This document shows positions 11,245-22,400 of a stretch of 64,000 bases of DNA, piece by piece; the first letter of the stretch is position 1; each line of letters opens with the position of its first letter. Below the pieces are notes generated by a model, which made no database searches, had not been told where the DNA came from, and saw only the letters and a list, made by a program, of their open reading frames with translations. The DNA is taken from assembly GCA_963281155.1 (NCBI GenBank), contig CAUJLY010000005.1, positions 806,001 through 870,000 of the forward strand, read 5' to 3'. The position numbers and the translations under genes are program-made. The stretch is from Rhabditophanes sp. KR3021 (Eukaryota; Nematoda; Chromadorea; Rhabditida; Alloionematidae).

Positions 11245-12714
11245 TCAAGCTCGAATGATACAATTATCAAATGTGAATTTAGCTCCATTGAAGATTTTGT
11301 CTTGATTGGTAGTAAAAACAACCTTTACGAAGACTGACTTAGAGACAGACAAATTGAGATTATTAATTTTGCGACCTGAAAGGAATTCTTGAAGTGAGTC
11401 CTTGTCATCGAACACCTTGACTGAATCTTGCTGAGGTTCGACGTCTAATTGTTTAATAGAAATGCCAATTGGTTTGGCCAAGTCAATTATGTCGCAATAA
11501 GTTACGACATTCATGTTATTGCAGTATCTTTTTTCTTGATCGACAGCTGGAATAGAAATTGAGTTTTGGGAGCTTGAAATCAGACCATTGGCGTTGCACA
11601 AAACATTTCCATTAAGCAAAATTGAGTTTAGGAGATTGTAGGTATTGGTGAAACTTTGAAGAACAAGCGAATTTGAACCTGAGCCGCTAAACTTAATATT
11701 AGCTAAATCGTAAGCTTCCTTGGCACTCAGATTGTCATTAAAGTTAACAAATACAGGATGAATGTCATTTTGGTCGAAATAGTTGACAGTTGAGGTCGTG
11801 TTATTTGAATCAAATTGAAGGATCTCATTGTCACTAACAAAAAGAGCAACCCTTTGAACATTTTGTCTGGTTAACTTGGATTCAAGGAATTGAGTTGAAA
11901 GGAATTGGCCTAATGAAATGATGCTTGTGATGTTTGGATTGTTTTCAAGAGTCCTGGGCAAGTTTGCGACGACTAAATTAAGAACTGTTTTGTCCAAATT
12001 CCAACCATAAGGAAGAACGTTGCCGTTGTTGTAAAGCATCACATTGATCCGAGCATCTTGAGAATCGACGAAAGGCGTGATAATAACTGAGTTGATTAAG
12101 TCCTGGGCGATCTCAGTCAATTTAGTGAAGTTTCTGGAGTTGATATCGAGCAATAGAGCAATATCCCCTTCGAACTTTACATTAGGAGGTACAACTGCGA
12201 CGGAATCACTACCAACCGGTGTGTCGACAATAATTGGTGACAATGTCGTTGTTGTGGTGGTGGTTGTTCCTTGCTTGCCTCCAGTAGCATAGTAGATAAA
12301 TGTTGGGAAATCCTTGGCAACTGTGTTATTAACATCCAGAACAATTGTGATGAATTGATCATAAGATGGACGAGTCACTATTAAATCAGAGTTTTTGGTG
12401 TTTTGATCAAGTTCGAAGTAAGGTGTTGTAGAAAGATCGTTGCCATTGTAAAACTTGAGAGTAGCTTTTGATTTTTCAAAGTTCCTGACGTAATAAATAT
12501 TACCAGTAATTCCGTGGAGTTCATTGATTCCAAGAGTATAGATACATTTGACTGGGTTGCAAGGCATGGCAGTAACATTATCACGGGGATAATGAAGAAC
12601 AGAATAGTCGTATTGAGAAATAAGGTTGGGTTTTAAAAAAGTTGAGCACTTGCATGTGGCAGATGCTTGTCCAACGAAACCGGACAGTAGAAGAAAAGAG
12701 TACAATAGTCTCAT
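11245..12714 (-). CDS. Secreted VWA-domain protein with flanking CUB-like regions
   Basis: Single open exon of 489 codons. A signal peptide (MRLLYSFLLLSGFVGQASA) is followed by a Cys-containing CUB-like region, a Thr-run linker, and a von Willebrand A-type fold from about residue 180 (VKFEGDIALLLDINSRNF, RVALFVSDNEIL, FDQNDIHPVFVNF). A second C-terminal region carries paired cysteines. The MIDAS position reads DINSR rather than DxSxS, so metal-dependent ligand binding is probably lost or altered. Domain combinations like this are common in nematode secreted proteins thought to act at the gut or body surface, but the role here is unknown. A TATA-like box lies about 45 bp upstream of the ATG. 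Confidence 0.85.
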   Translation of the reverse strand: MRLLYSFLLLSGFVGQASATCKCSTFLKPNLISQYDYSVLHYPRDNVTAMPCNPVKCIYTLGINELHGITGNIYYVRNFEKSKATLKFYNGNDLSTTPYFELDQNTKNSDLIVTRPSYDQFITIVLDVNNTVAKDFPTFIYYATGGKQGTTTTTTTTLSPIIVDTPVGSDSVAVVPPNVKFEGDIALLLDINSRNFTKLTEIAQDLINSVIITPFVDSQDARINVMLYNNGNVLPYGWNLDKTVLNLVVANLPRTLENNPNITSIISLGQFLSTQFLESKLTRQNVQRVALFVSDNEILQFDSNNTTSTVNYFDQNDIHPVFVNFNDNLSAKEAYDLANIKFSGSGSNSLVLQSFTNTYNLLNSILLNGNVLCNANGLISSSQNSISIPAVDQEKRYCNNMNVVTYCDIIDLAKPIGISIKQLDVEPQQDSVKVFDDKDSLQEFLSGRKINNLNLSVSKSVFVKVVFTTNQDKIFNGAKFTFDNCIIRA

Positions 12715-14048
12715 GTTGAAAAAAGTAATAGTGACTATGTAATGAAAAAATGTTCCTTATATAGTGCTTTGTAATCTAAATCTAATCTAAAAGGCGTTTA
12801 TGTCCAATATTACTTATGGTATCTATTTCAACAGTCCAAGTGCTTTCTCTAACCACTTCTTCCCACTAATATAAATCATCATAGGAATTTGGTGACAATG
12901 TAGATTAAGTCATCATACAAATGGCTGACTAAATTTAATTGCAAATGATTCAAAGCGGCAATAAAAACAAGTACACTGCCGTGAACATATAACTGTGTCA
13001 TAAACATGTTACTTTGCTATAAGCATATAAATTTGCCTTGAAGCTACGATCGAGTTGAGTCTACTTTGACCGACTTTTTTTGTCTTGAAATAAATCACTA
13101 TATTATCACGATGATTAAGTACCTGCTTAAATGTTTTTTAATGAGAATGTTAATTAGGATATATTGAGAAGATGAACGGAGATTGGATGTTAAAAGTTTT
13201 TGGATTAATTACCTAAGGTGAATTTAAAATTAAAACTTTTACAACAATCTTATCTTAAGCTAATTTTTAAATTTTAAATATGTCATCTAAAAAAGACAGT
13301 GTTTATAATTGTGCAGTTTTAATAATAGTCAAAGTTAGTTATAATTGTTTCTTTCAATAGAGTTAAATTAAAAGTGCTTATAATTTCATATCTGCATATT
13401 GATCAACTCACCCTTAAACTGCTTAGCCGAAAATTATATTGTTGTGGCAAACAAACTTGCAGGATAATAAACTAACATTTGATTCCCAATGCACTTAAAT
13501 ATGTCAATGAACGGCATTTAATAACTTGCTATGCTCTAATAAGAAGGCTTTAACGGATGGTCCATAAGTCGAAATTAGAAAGGCAGTGAAGCTTTATTGT
13601 TGAGAATCCATCAAATAATGTACCTGGCCATGGTTTTTCTATACAAAGTTGCTTTGCCACTTATTCGAATGGTAAAGCTACAAGGGCCAAAAATTGATTT
13701 TGAGAGTAATGGGCTAGATTGCAATTTCTTAGCAAAATACAAGTCAACTATTATTGTCTCTGAAATTTATTCATACCGTAAGATTAAACAACGGAAGGGA
13801 AGCTTTGGCATTCCAGTAGTTTGTGAGCTAGACTTTTTATCTAAATCTTTGATTGAAACTGTTTATTAAGCAATCTAAAGTTACCTCTCATTTTAAACAA
13901 AGTGTCGTCATATTTCATCAAATTTAAGTGTATTTCACGTGTTATGATACTGTCTTAATAGCCTGAATCCCGTTTAATAATTATCTAAGTAATGTTTCGA
14001 TGATTTTAAATTTTGAATGATTAAAAAGTAACAACAATATCAAAATGG
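12715..14048. other. Intergenic
   Basis: AT-rich spacer between the divergent VWA gene and the FLVCR-like relic. An open frame at 13597-13869 has no recognisable motif, no plausible splice partner and skewed composition; I do not call it. Confidence 0.55.
12755..12764 (-). promoter_or_regulatory. TATA-like box of the VWA gene
   Basis: Minus-strand CTATATAAGG lies 41-50 bp before the ATG at 12714, implying a very short 5' UTR. Confidence 0.55.
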
Positions 14049-15254
14049 ATGCGTTATGATCATAATATCTTCAACCAAGAACCCGAACTGCTGCCTTTAA
14101 CTACCACAAAATCATCTTCTACACCATATCATGAACCTACGACTGTAAAAAAGGGCAAGTATTAGCTACTGCAAAAATTGAGCAACAAACAATAGCAGCG
14201 ACTAATGGACAGCCACCATCAATAGAACTACCACGTTTCATCACTTACCCTCAAAAGTGGAATATATTAATAGTATTCGTATTAGTCAACATAGTCTTCC
14301 ACTTTTCATGGATATGCTTCTCACCCGTCCCTGGAGCTGCAAACAAATACTTCAGACAAAATGATGCTTCCTTCTTGATGTCGATCTTATTTATTGTTTG
14401 CAACATTCCAATGACTTTAATCACAATTCCTCTGTCGGAGAAAGTTGGGTTACGAAGCATGATTATTATCGGATCAACTTTGAATTTAATAGGTTCAACT
14501 TCAAATTTGGAGCTATTGTTGTTGGTGAAGATTCATGGTACAATATTTACTAGTGTGCTTGATCATTGGAACTGCAAAAACTATTTTCAACACACTATAC
14601 ATGTCTTCTGGAGCTTTTTTGTGTCCAAGCGGATACAGCACTGTCTTTTCAGGATATTTGACTTGTGTAATGGTAATTTCCGGAGTCGTTGGAACATTCA
14701 TCTTTAGTTTTTATGTTGATAAAACAAAAAAGTTTATGCTTCCACTTAAATTGACTTTTTCAACGGCAGGAATAATGGTTGTTTGTTTTATGTGGATGTT
14801 GTCATTTCCAAATATTGAAATGGCCATTATGGCAGTTGCTGCTATATTTGGATTCTTTGGAATAGCTGCTTTTGCTGTTGGGTATGAATTAGCTGTGGAA
14901 TGCTCCTTTCCAGTGTCATCGGGAATCGGTTCTGGATTTGCGGGAATTAGTGCAGAAATTATTTGTCTTATTGTGTCAAAGGTTGTCAGTTTGTTGAAAA
15001 CTAAAGCTAGTGGAAATCAAATACAATTCTGCTACGCTAAGAATGAAGTTAATGCTAGACATTTTTCATTCAATTTCAACTACTCATTTGTTTTTATCAC
15101 GATTCTTTTAGCAGCTTTAATTGTTGTAGTTTTATTTTGTATGAATCCTGAATTAAGGCGACTAGCTTCTGAAAGGGAGAAAATTGATAAATCTAAATAT
15201 GCCTGTGATTTAGGTTTGACTTCATTGCCTGCAAGTGCTTCAACTACAATTTAA
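14049..15254 (+). pseudogene. FLVCR/SLC49-like transporter pseudogene
   Basis: Major-facilitator relic of the FLVCR (heme/choline exporter-like) family. The N-terminal tail starts at an ATG at 14049 (MRYDHNIFNQEPELLPL). The frame shifts at an A6 run near 14153-14158 into a stretch matching TM1-3 (NILIVFVLVNIVFHFSWICF, PLSEKVGLRSMIIIGS). At about 14540 the frame changes again and the sequence jumps to the second half (STVFSGYLTCVMVISGVVG, SFYVDKTKKFMLPLKL, GYELAVECSFPVSSGIGSG). Roughly 100-130 residues covering TM4-TM6 are absent. One internal deletion plus a frameshift make it non-functional as annotated. The C-terminal 240 codons remain open, suggesting recent loss. Confidence 0.75.
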
Positions 15255-15438
15255 TTATCTTTTCATTATTTTGATGTTCATTAAAATTAAGGCATATATA
15301 TCTAATATTATATATTACTTTCAATAAACCATTTCGAATCTACAACTATATTTTTTGTAATTCATATCCGATATTTCAATATACTTGTTGTTTAACAGAA
15401 GAATGTTCAGCAGCTCCATCTGAATTTTTATTTGGCTG

Positions 15439-15742
15439 CTAAGTAGTATCACTTAAATCTTGACCAAGCTTCGTAAAGGTCACAGTCCCCGGAATAACCA
15501 AAAAGCAAGCAACTAAGTGCAAGAAGAACATCAAGTAATTATATTTCCTTGTAGTTAAACCTGAAATTCCGTAAATTAGTAAGATAAAGAAAAGAAGTCT
15601 CGAAAAGATGCATTCCCTAACTGGTGATAATTAAATTAGAACTTGAAATACACAACATTATTATGCAATCTTGCATTAAGAGCGCAAGATCGTCATAACA
15701 ATCAAATAGTGAGTTAAATAATAGACAATATTGGTTAAACAT
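15439..15742 (-). pseudogene. Truncated duplicate of the neighbouring receptor
   Basis: The minus-strand ATG at 15742 opens MFNQYCLLFNSLFDCYDDL, closely matching the first exon of the receptor at 17013 (MFKECCLIFGSLFDCYDDL); nucleotide similarity is plain over about 70 bp. A possible 61-nt intron leads to a short exon with one hydrophobic helix (NYLMFFLHLVACFLVIPG) and a stop at 15439. At about 80 residues it is far too short for a receptor, so I call it a truncated tandem copy. Confidence 0.6.
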
Positions 15743-15914
15743 TATTTATTTTCACGTTAAATTGCAAATGAAAATGTTAATGAACGGTGTAGCTTTGAAT
15801 TTAAATTCACCTGGCATTTCAACAAGTTATAAACAAATATATTTTATTTTCATTTCCCTGACTTGAATTAAAAAACAACTTTCTTGAATTTAAAATTGTA
15901 GTTTGACGCTGAAT

Positions 15915-17013
15915 TCATTTAGTAATTATTTTAAGTTTTTGATAATAACAAAAAATGGATGCATTGTATGATATAATCCACAATTCCAAATAAGAAGGAT
16001 AAGTATTAATCGAAAAATCTATGAATCGCGTATAATCAGATGCATCCAATAAAATTATAATTAAAAGTGCAATGGCGCTAGGTATCAAAACAAGAATAAA
16101 CGCTGAAACAAACAATGCCGCATAATAGTATAAAATTAGTTTATATTTTGAAATTGTCAGAGGATTCTTTTGGTTATTTATTAACAAATTAATAACGGCT
16201 AGAATATTTTTAAATCTAAGGATATAATATGATGCCCCAATTGTTAATCCAATTAATATTATTAGCATAACTATTGAAATGATGGCTGATTTACTACCTC
16301 CAAAACAAATCATTGTAGAATTTGATGCAAATATTATTAAATTTGTTGCATTTAACTTGCTAAAATAAATTAATTCTCTTTCTTTGCTATCAATTTTTGC
16401 AAACATCCATGGACCAAATATTGTAATCATTACAAAAGAAAAAATTACAAGCAAAATTTTTTCAGTCATTTCAAAATGGTAGAAGGGTCTTTTTCTAAAA
16501 AATGTATAAGGCTCTTTTTAAATTGCAAAATATAAGTTATACCTTAGAAATATATTTGATCTTCCAAGTATATCTAATCCAAGTATACAAATGAATACTA
16601 CAACACTTAATAACAAAAAGCCCTTAAAAAGTTTTTATTAAATAATAAAAATCGTTAAACCATGCGTTAAATATATGGCAAGCATCTTCACTTTTAATTA
16701 AGCCAGCACAAACAGCTTAAATTTTAAATAAATTGCAAAATATAGTTTTTAACATACCACAAATAGCTGGCAACGTCAACCGGATTCTAATCACTACTCC
16801 TGCCATAATCACCATATAAATACTGTACAGTCGACTGTAAATTAAAAAATTTATATACACTGAAGAATTGTCTGTTTTAATTCGTTTCAAATAAATAATA
16901 ATGCAAATACAAGTCAGGACAGTTAGCAGTGATATAGAATCTTGTGTTAACAGAACAAGATCATCATAACAATCAAATAATGAGCCAAATATTAAGCAAC
17001 ATTCTTTGAACAT
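15915..17013 (-). pseudogene. Seven-transmembrane receptor-like gene with one frameshift
   Basis: Nematode chemoreceptor-like membrane protein; class not assigned. Exon 1 from ATG 17013 (MFKECCLIFGSLFDCYDDL, several hydrophobic helices) splices by GTATGT to TTTAAG into CAVCAGLIKSEDACHIFNAWF. At a T5 run near 16640 the frame is lost: YYLIKTF is followed by a stop, while a one-base shorter run would continue as KGFLLLSVVVFICILGLDILG. A further 50-nt intron leads into the last 180 codons (TM helices, NQKNPLTISKYKL, PSYLELWIISYNASIF). All other junctions are clean, so this is either a very recent pseudogene or a one-base sequence error. About 350 residues if restored, a normal size for such receptors. 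Confidence 0.65.
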
Positions 17014-17276
17014 TTTACTTCTGAGGAATGTAGTTAATGAATGAAAAATTTTTGATAGAAACAACTGATTTATAATTGCACCTGCTTATTTAGAAAAAAA
17101 TTATGACATAAACCTGCTTTACAAATTAAATTTATTTTGTAATTAATGAAAATTAGAATATTAAATAATTAAAGAATACATACGTAATTTGTATAAACAA
17201 TCTAAAAAAACACGTTCAAAAGTTATATAAATTAGTAATTATATGAAAATAGATTCAATCCTATGGGTTCTTCCAA

Positions 17277-17730
17277 TTAGATTTTAAAAGTGGTATCATT
17301 GTATTTTTTATTAACCTTCTTTTTAAGTTTAAACCATTCGAATTCGTTTGAAACAAGAACTTCCGCATTGATGACCGTTTGTTCTGTTGCTAATTTTCGG
17401 TATGGCGTTAAGCAGACTGGATCAGACTCGATTCTATATGGATATTTGATGTCCATGTGAAGTTCCTATAAAAGATTTAAAAATAAGTTAAATAAAGTTC
17501 AATTACCATGTTACAATACAATCTTTTAATTTCGTTCATTTGAAATTGAACAACGTGTTTATTGTCAACCACATTTACAACAGGCTCCCACGTTTTCTGC
17601 TTATAACCTTTCCATTTAATATGATAAAAGGTTCTCATCTTTCCCCAAAGAGTTGCTTGTGGCCGTCGTCAACACTTTCGACTTCGAACTCCTTATCTGG
17701 CTTATATGTTTTGCTTTGTTTGGAAGTCAT
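17277..17730 (-). pseudogene. Chromodomain protein with one frameshift
   Basis: Two exons on the minus strand. Exon 1 starts at ATG 17730 (MTSKQSKTYKPDKEFEVESV), a chromodomain beta-strand start. It continues in another frame as KMRTFYHIKWKGYKQKTWEP, the diagnostic chromodomain core with its aromatic cage residues. The two parts differ by one base at a G4 run near 17640. After an intron the second exon encodes ELHMDIKYPYRIESDP and ends KKYNDTTFKI at 17277; this part is not a chromoshadow domain I recognise. Chromodomains bind methylated histone H3 tails. Small size (about 145 residues) fits an HP1/CEC-type reader. Either a fresh pseudogene or a sequence error. Confidence 0.7.
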
Positions 17731-18904
17731 GGCATCAATCAAAATAAATAGTATTTTTTCTAAAAATGATGATAATGTAGGCAAAGATATGGCGTCTTAT
17801 AAGATATTATTCCAAAGTTTATTATTACCAATCTCTTTAAAACACAATTCAAAAAAAGTATCTATGCACATACAACATGATTTAAATGTAATTTGATTTT
17901 ACCCCTTAATTTACATTAGTTTAGTGTTTAATTGGAAAATGGTTGGATGATGAAAAGCATTTTACTCATCTGCCAGTAGTTTATGCATGGTACCATTTGA
18001 CAATCAGGTGAGTTTTGCAAACAGATCAAGGAGTTAATTTCAACTTACTTTAAGGTACATTTTATTTTTATGAATCAAATTTAAGATATAGGAGATCTGT
18101 GAAACGAGCTCATTTGATGATCTCCAGTAAACATAGACATGATCCTCGAAAATATGCCTTCTGAAATCTTTGCAGAATTGCATCACCCACAAAGTAAAAG
18201 TGTAATACTACTTAAGACTGCAATATTCTTTGTTGCGGAGGATATCCTTATTCAAAAATATCAATTTATGATATTGAAGGTATAGGGGATAAAGATTGTC
18301 AATCTACCAATGCAAACTAGCAACGAAAATTGGTTTGAATACCTAAATCTATTTTCTAGGAAAATGTTCAAAAAACAAGAATGTGTTAGTATTAAGCAAT
18401 AAAATGGTGCATGTGTATAACTTTCATAAAATTGCCAAAAAACTAATTCTGAATCTTAATTTTCATCGTTTAAAAATATACGTTATTTGCAAATTGAATT
18501 AAATTTGTGCAACTTTTCTCCTTATTTTAAATTCATATAATAATTAAAATAAATAATAAAAATTAAATAACTAATACATTCACAATAAAACGAATGACTT
18601 CAAAGATGATTTAAAGGATGTTAATTATATTTACATCAAACTACATATCTCTTTAAGTTTCAATTATGGAGTATGGCATACCTAATAATAATCACCACAT
18701 CATACACAGGTATTTGTGCATTTGAAATGGTTTGATAAGACATTAATACAATTCAATATACAGGGATTAACTCACTTTATCAACTACTCAATGCTCATTA
18801 CTACTTATCTTTTCTGCTCTTATCATAAAGTAATAGTTGTGATCTTTGCATACTTATAAGAGCACAAAAACGGCTGTAACATTAATTTGCGGAATTTTTA
18901 TACA
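17731..18904. other. Intergenic with promoter-proximal GATA sites
   Basis: Mostly AT-rich and empty. A short stretch near 18140-18200 looks faintly coding (NMPSEIFAELHHPQ) but is broken. The last 110 bases carry the promoter of the lectin gene. Confidence 0.5.
18804..18860 (+). promoter_or_regulatory. GATA sites and TATA-like box of the lectin gene
   Basis: Two inverted GATA sites, CTTATCT (18804-18810) and CTTATCA (18819-18825), precede a TATA-like TTATAAG at 18854-18860, about 45-100 bp before the ATG at 18905. Paired GATA sites upstream of a secreted C-type lectin are the known pattern for intestinal expression under ELT-2-type factors in nematodes; tissue is inferred. Confidence 0.5.
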
Positions 18905-20062
18905 ATGTTACTTTTATTTATTTTACTTGTTTCTGTATTTCCATCAACGTGGGCACTTAAAGGATGTCCACTTGGATGGACATCAGATATATTTGGGCCT
19001 GAATGTTTTTTAATGAATGCAGATACTTCCATGTCTTTTGACAGTGCTGAAAAATATTGTGAAGACGTTAAAGGAGGAAATTTGGCTTCTTTGTCAAATG
19101 TCAAAGACTACAACCTTGCTGTTAAACTAGCCAGTAAGAGTAATCCCTATTTGACATGGGTTGGTCTCCAACTAAATAGCCAGGGTTCCTTACTTTGGAC
19201 AGATGGATCTCCCGTAAATTATACTAATTTTTTAAATGGCGAACCGGACTTATCTATTCCCAGTTGCTTTGCGCTTAAAAGCACTACAACATCCACTGGA
19301 ATTGTTCCATTAGATTGTAAATATAATCAGCCATTCCTTTGCAAACAACATGCGGCAGAATGTCCACCTTCTAAAGTTTTGGGATCTACAGGCCTTATTT
19401 CATCTGCAAATTACTTGCTTGGCATCAATTATGACAACAACTTAGGTTGCATGATTTATTTGGTTGCTCCAGCCGGCTCTCGAACCTACCTTAATTTCTC
19501 AAATTTCCAAACTGAAGCTGTCAATGATTACCTAGAAATTTGGGATGGACCAGACGCAAATCAGGGATCTTTGCTAAGGAATTTTTCAGGAACTATCAAT
19601 GATACCGATGCTAATTATATTTATTCATCCGGCTCCCCAATGACTTTGCGATTCATCACAAATAATGTAATTGTGGCAAAGGGTTGGAAAGCTTTTTTTG
19701 CTTCACCTAAATTAGCTGGTCCAATTAGTGTTAGCGGAACAGGTGGTTTGATAATGAGTCCAAGTTTTCCTTCCTACTACGGCGTAAATCAAGGTCAATT
19801 TTATAATATTGCTGGACCAGCTGGTTCAAAAATCCTGCTCACGTTCACTGCTTTCGATACAAGTTCCAATGATTATTTAGCAGTATATGATGGTACCACG
19901 ACAGTCGTTCTTATTCGAAAATTGTCCGGAGACTTATATTTATCAGACAAGACACCTCTAACATTCAGATCAACCGGAAACTCTGTCACCATGTTTTTTT
20001 ATTCATCCAACCAAGTCACCCAAAACCAAGGCTGGTCAATGGAATGGAGTGTTGTATATTAA
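18905..20062 (+). CDS. Secreted C-type lectin with two CUB domains
   Basis: Single-exon, 385 codons from ATG 18905 (an upstream non-ATG extension is not needed). A signal peptide MLLLFILLVSVFPSTWA is followed by a C-type lectin domain (CPLGWTSDIFGPECFLM, DSAEKYCEDVKGGNLASLS, TWVGLQL, WTDGSPVNYTNF, GEPD, FLCK). CUB1 (residues about 160-275; NDYLEIWDGPD) and CUB2 (about 280-385; SNDYLAVYDGT) follow. This CTLD-CUB-CUB order is typical of the large nematode clec family, many of whose members are induced by microbes in the gut. The second Ca-binding motif (WND-type) is not evident, so sugar binding may be altered. AATAAA at 20097 is a likely poly(A) signal. Confidence 0.92.
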   Translation: MLLLFILLVSVFPSTWALKGCPLGWTSDIFGPECFLMNADTSMSFDSAEKYCEDVKGGNLASLSNVKDYNLAVKLASKSNPYLTWVGLQLNSQGSLLWTDGSPVNYTNFLNGEPDLSIPSCFALKSTTTSTGIVPLDCKYNQPFLCKQHAAECPPSKVLGSTGLISSANYLLGINYDNNLGCMIYLVAPAGSRTYLNFSNFQTEAVNDYLEIWDGPDANQGSLLRNFSGTINDTDANYIYSSGSPMTLRFITNNVIVAKGWKAFFASPKLAGPISVSGTGGLIMSPSFPSYYGVNQGQFYNIAGPAGSKILLTFTAFDTSSNDYLAVYDGTTTVVLIRKLSGDLYLSDKTPLTFRSTGNSVTMFFYSSNQVTQNQGWSMEWSVVY

Positions 20063-22400
20063 CATCAAAATGTATAGCTTTATTTATGCCAAGTAAAATA
20101 AATTTATTTCTACCAAATAATCAATTGCCAAATAATATCATTTTACGATACAAAAAAAGAATCACCTCTAGGGCAAATTTATTCACTCATTAACATTCAT
20201 CACCACTTGTCCCATCCAAAAGTACACAACCAAATGGCAGTCCAAATAAAATTGATATCATTTTGGTAATGTCACCACTATCATCAAAAACATTTAAAAC
20301 CAAAACTTAATTTTTAAGTCTGACAAAATTATGCTTTATATACATATCGTTAGTCTAGTTTTCGTATATATTTAGTGGCATTATTTATTCAAATGACTTT
20401 TTGGGGGCTTGATATAAAAAGATTTGTTTAGAAATGTTGACGTTTATACAAACAACACAGTTTACATGATAAACTTTGCTATTTTTAGTTAGCTTGATAT
20501 AGCTGATTATTTATACCATTTGAATGGACCTCTGGCTGTTTTTTAGGATAAATGAGTTGAAATAAGTTTGTTTTGGTATATTATTAAATCTCAATAAGTA
20601 AAATACTGCCTAAATTTAGTGCCATTTGTCTTGCTGGAATGTTATTATTAATAATCAAGTATAAAAATACTTTTTTAAGTAAAGTTTCGTCTATCAACAC
20701 TTTTGATATTCGGCAACAGTAATTTAATGCTTTTTACAGTCTCATGAGATTTAAAGTTTCTATATGTTCATTTTGATATTTTATCGTATTGTAATTATCT
20801 CCACAAAGTTGGTATCCAAAATAATTGACTTTTAACACTTATGCTTGACTTCAAAAAAATAGAGTTTAATGTTGCGTTTTTATTAACAAAAGTTATTCAC
20901 TTGTATCAAAGTCTTATGGAATTTATTTTTGAACTCCTTTTTGACTTTATTTTTGAACACTTTTTTGGCATTATTTTTGAACTCTCTTTTAATATTATTC
21001 AAATATACTAATTATTATTTCAGTTTTTACCACAAAATTCCTTGCAAGATATACTACAAAATTCTGTTATTATTTTCCCATAATGTGGGAGCCTGGGGGC
21101 GCTCCATACTATTTTTCTTTTGCCTACTACCAGTTCAGAGTCACAAAAAATTTGAAAACAAACTAAGCCAAAATACAGCAATGATGTTACCTTTTGCAAA
21201 TATGATGTTGATTGCTAATGAAATCTCATTGAACATGTCAAAACAAGGAATTGACTATCGAAAGTCAGAAGGTATGTCTTATTTTTGTCAAAAAACACTA
21301 CATTTCTCCCAACGCAAAATGCCGGCCATTATGATATTTATCATCCTCAACAAATTTTTATCTTATCTTCTTTTGAACAAATGTATATATCTGACTTTTC
21401 CTCTCATAATAATGATTGTGTCATGAGTGTTATTTTATGACACCCCAGAGCTTCCTTAATACCATCTCAATAGCTTTTGATGTTCTTTCTAAACTTTATT
21501 GCTAATACCCTTTGTTTCCTTTGTTCTGCTATTATTATACTTGTAGCAAATACAATACTGATAAGGTTAAAGCAAGGCTCTTAATTATTACTTTTAAAAT
21601 GAATGATAATTATTGTCTTGAGGATATACTCACTATAATATTAATTGTTGCAGGGCACATACCATGAATCCAAAGTATTAACTTACTATGTATAATTTAA
21701 ACCATAATGTAAAGCAAAATTTAAATCATATCTAGAGTATTATTGTCAATCAATTGTAAAAGTCCTTAAAAAATAATTTAAAATAAATAATATTTGTATG
21801 CAAATATATTATTATTTTATAATAATTCCACCACTGCTTGCTGTAACATCCAAAAAGCCCTCCATCGTATATAGGAGTGAGCTTTTAATGCAACTAACGT
21901 TGTTATATGTCTACAAGACACAAACAACAAAACATTCTTATATAAACTGCATAACCTATTATAACTCAATAAGGCAAACCCACCGCCAATATTACTCTAC
22001 TTCTTTTTATCACCTTTTGTTGATAGCAATTTTTTATAAGAAAAATGTTATCCTCTCGAAGTTTGCTTATTTACATCCCCTTAACTTTTACCATTTGTGG
22101 AAGTGTGGTAGTAAACATTTGCTTATATGGATTAAGGTCTTATCATTAAGGATGTAGCAAGTTATTGTTTTTTAGTGGTAAGACAATGTATAAAACCACA
22201 TATTGATAAATGCTCTTTGCCTTCAATTTTTATTAATAGCTTCCACTAGAATCAAGTACATTACATTAATCTTTTTTTACGTACTTTTGAAAAAACGTTG
22301 CCTCGCTTTATCATCTTCTTTTATACATGTGCGTTCTCATTTACATATAATATACTTTATTCGATTGAAGTGATAATCTAAAGTTATTAAATATTACCAG
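20063..22400. other. Gene-poor 2.3-kb spacer
   Basis: AT-rich; open frames at 20929-21426 and 21798-22157 arise from repeats or T-rich runs and contain no family motif. A 24-bp tandem repeat sits at 20923-20994. The last bases before 22401 read ATTACCAG, a possible spliced-leader acceptor. Confidence 0.55.
20923..20994. repeat. 24-bp tandem repeat, three copies
   Basis: Three consecutive 24-base units each begin TTATTTTTGAAC (20923, 20947, 20971) and diverge in their second halves. The unit is a multiple of three, which creates a spurious leucine-rich open frame. Confidence 0.8.

Noticed and set aside
13597..13869. 90-codon plus-strand ORF
   Set aside because: No motif, no splice partner, and composition like the surrounding AT-rich DNA.
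18130..18330. F-box-like start (NMPSEIFAELHH) on the plus strand
   Set aside because: Only about 12 residues resemble the motif and the frame is soon lost; too weak to call even as a pseudogene.
20929..21426. 165-codon plus-strand ORF rich in Leu/Phe
   Set aside because: Its start is a 24-bp tandem repeat, in frame by chance because the unit is a multiple of three; the remainder has no recognisable domain.
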